Source: Haloarculaceae archaeon (GTDB taxonomy: Archaea > Halobacteriota > Halobacteria > Halobacteriales > Haloarculaceae). From it: a stretch of 5,623 nucleotides of DNA. The notes beneath the pieces were generated by a model. It saw only the letters and a program-made list of their open reading frames with translations. It ran no database searches and was not told the origin of the DNA. Positions 5,138-5,623 of this stretch are shown here, piece by piece. Each line of letters starts with the position of its first letter. Within the stretch, counting starts at the first letter, position 1. The stretch covers positions 1-5,623 of the forward strand of contig JAHENO010000030.1 of the NCBI GenBank assembly GCA_018609945.1, in the 5' to 3' direction. The position numbers and the translations under genes were made by a program.

Positions 5138-5623
5138 CTACCGCACCTTCGTCCCCGGCCCGGCGTCGCCGTGGGTCGTCAGCAGGTCCGCGTCCTCGCC
5201 AGCGGCCAGGAGCATGCCGTTCGATTCGTAGCCGAACAGCTCCGCCTTCTCCAGATTCGCCAGCAGCACGCACCGCGCTCCCCGGATGTCGGCCGGATCG
5301 TGCAGGCCCTTGATGCCCGCGACGACCTGCCGCGTCTCGTGGCCGATGTCGACCTCCAGGCGCATCAGGTTGTCCGAGTCCTCGATGGGCTCGGCGGTGA
5401 CGATCTCGCCGACCCGGATGTCCAGTTCCTGGAACGCCTCGAAGCCGATCCGGTCCTCGGCCAGCGGTTCGAGGTCGGGGGTGCCGTCGGCGTCCTCGGC
5501 GCCGTCTTCCTCGTCCTCGCCGGCGGCGGCGACGCGCTCGCGCAGCGTCTCGGTCAGTGCCTCGACGCGCTCGTCCTCGATCTGTGAGAACAGCTCGTCG
5601 GGTTCCTCGAACGATCCCGGGGG
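5138..5623 (-). CDS. metG: Methionine--tRNA ligase, C-terminal part (partial at window edge)
   Basis: This is the C-terminal 161 residues of cytoplasmic methionyl-tRNA synthetase, which charges tRNA-Met. The segment opens with the end of the anticodon-binding region (FEEPDELFSQIEDERVEAL, 5-23), then a short acidic linker (about 35-55). It closes with an OB-fold tRNA-binding domain of the EMAP-II/Trbp111 type: FEAFQELDIRVGEI (61-74), SDNLMRLEVDIG (83-94), RQVVAGI (98-104), LLANLEKAELFGYESNGMLLAA (120-141). This domain is fused to the synthetase here; in some organisms it is a separate protein. The frame is continuous to the right edge, so this is the synthetase itself and not a free-standing tRNA-binding protein. 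The TAG at 5138-5140 ends it after KVR. The only candidate termination signal downstream is a TTTT run at 5120-5123. Confidence 0.92.
   Translation of the reverse strand, partial: PPGSFEEPDELFSQIEDERVEALTETLRERVAAAGEDEEDGAEDADGTPDLEPLAEDRIGFEAFQELDIRVGEIVTAEPIEDSDNLMRLEVDIGHETRQVVAGIKGLHDPADIRGARCVLLANLEKAELFGYESNGMLLAAGEDADLLTTHGDAGPGTKVR

Noticed and set aside
1..5623. CRISPR array, tRNA or rRNA genes, defence or toxin-antitoxin system
   Set aside because: No spaced direct repeats, no cloverleaf-like segments, and no such protein motifs were seen on either strand.

Overview
The window comes from a haloarchaeon. The genes are GC-rich and the proteins strongly acidic. Three starts sit about 27 nt from the centre of a TATA-like box, as expected for leaderless archaeal transcripts. 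The content is typical of haloarchaea: a DUF1628-type pilin, a two-domain halocyanin with a Tat signal, an archaeal-style CoaBC, and a methionyl-tRNA synthetase with a fused C-terminal tRNA-binding domain.

Layout from left to right. Bases 1-411 (minus) are the N-terminal part of a type IV pilin gene cut by the window edge. Its promoter lies in an AT-richer, gene-free stretch (412-698). Bases 701-1810 are a complete IS630-family insertion sequence with perfect 27-bp inverted repeats, a TA on each side and one intact transposase (726-1748, minus). It has inserted between the 3' end of coaBC and the pilin promoter region. Bases 1845-3002 (minus) are coaBC, the bifunctional enzyme that makes 4'-phosphopantetheine. 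Bases 3122-3655 (plus) are a SRPBCC-fold protein, divergent from coaBC across a 119-bp region that carries one TATA-like box for each gene. Bases 3696-4772 (minus) are a membrane-anchored, exported protein with two type 1 copper domains. Bases 4829-5095 (minus) are a small acidic protein with one C-terminal membrane helix. Bases 5138-5623 (minus) are the C-terminal 161 residues of methionyl-tRNA synthetase, cut by the right edge.

The genes do not form one pathway. CoaBC and MetG are housekeeping functions, the halocyanin-like protein is respiratory or electron-transfer in character, and the pilin belongs to the cell surface. Every gene except the SRPBCC one is on the minus strand, so it forms the only divergent pair (with coaBC) and the only convergent pair (with the halocyanin gene).

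I found no convincing undescribed system. The items most worth a second look are the IS insertion next to the pilin gene, an 11-bp copy of the IS tip in the same intergenic region, the two-copper-domain membrane-anchored halocyanin, the archaeal active-site variant in CoaBC, and the uniform TATA-to-start spacing.
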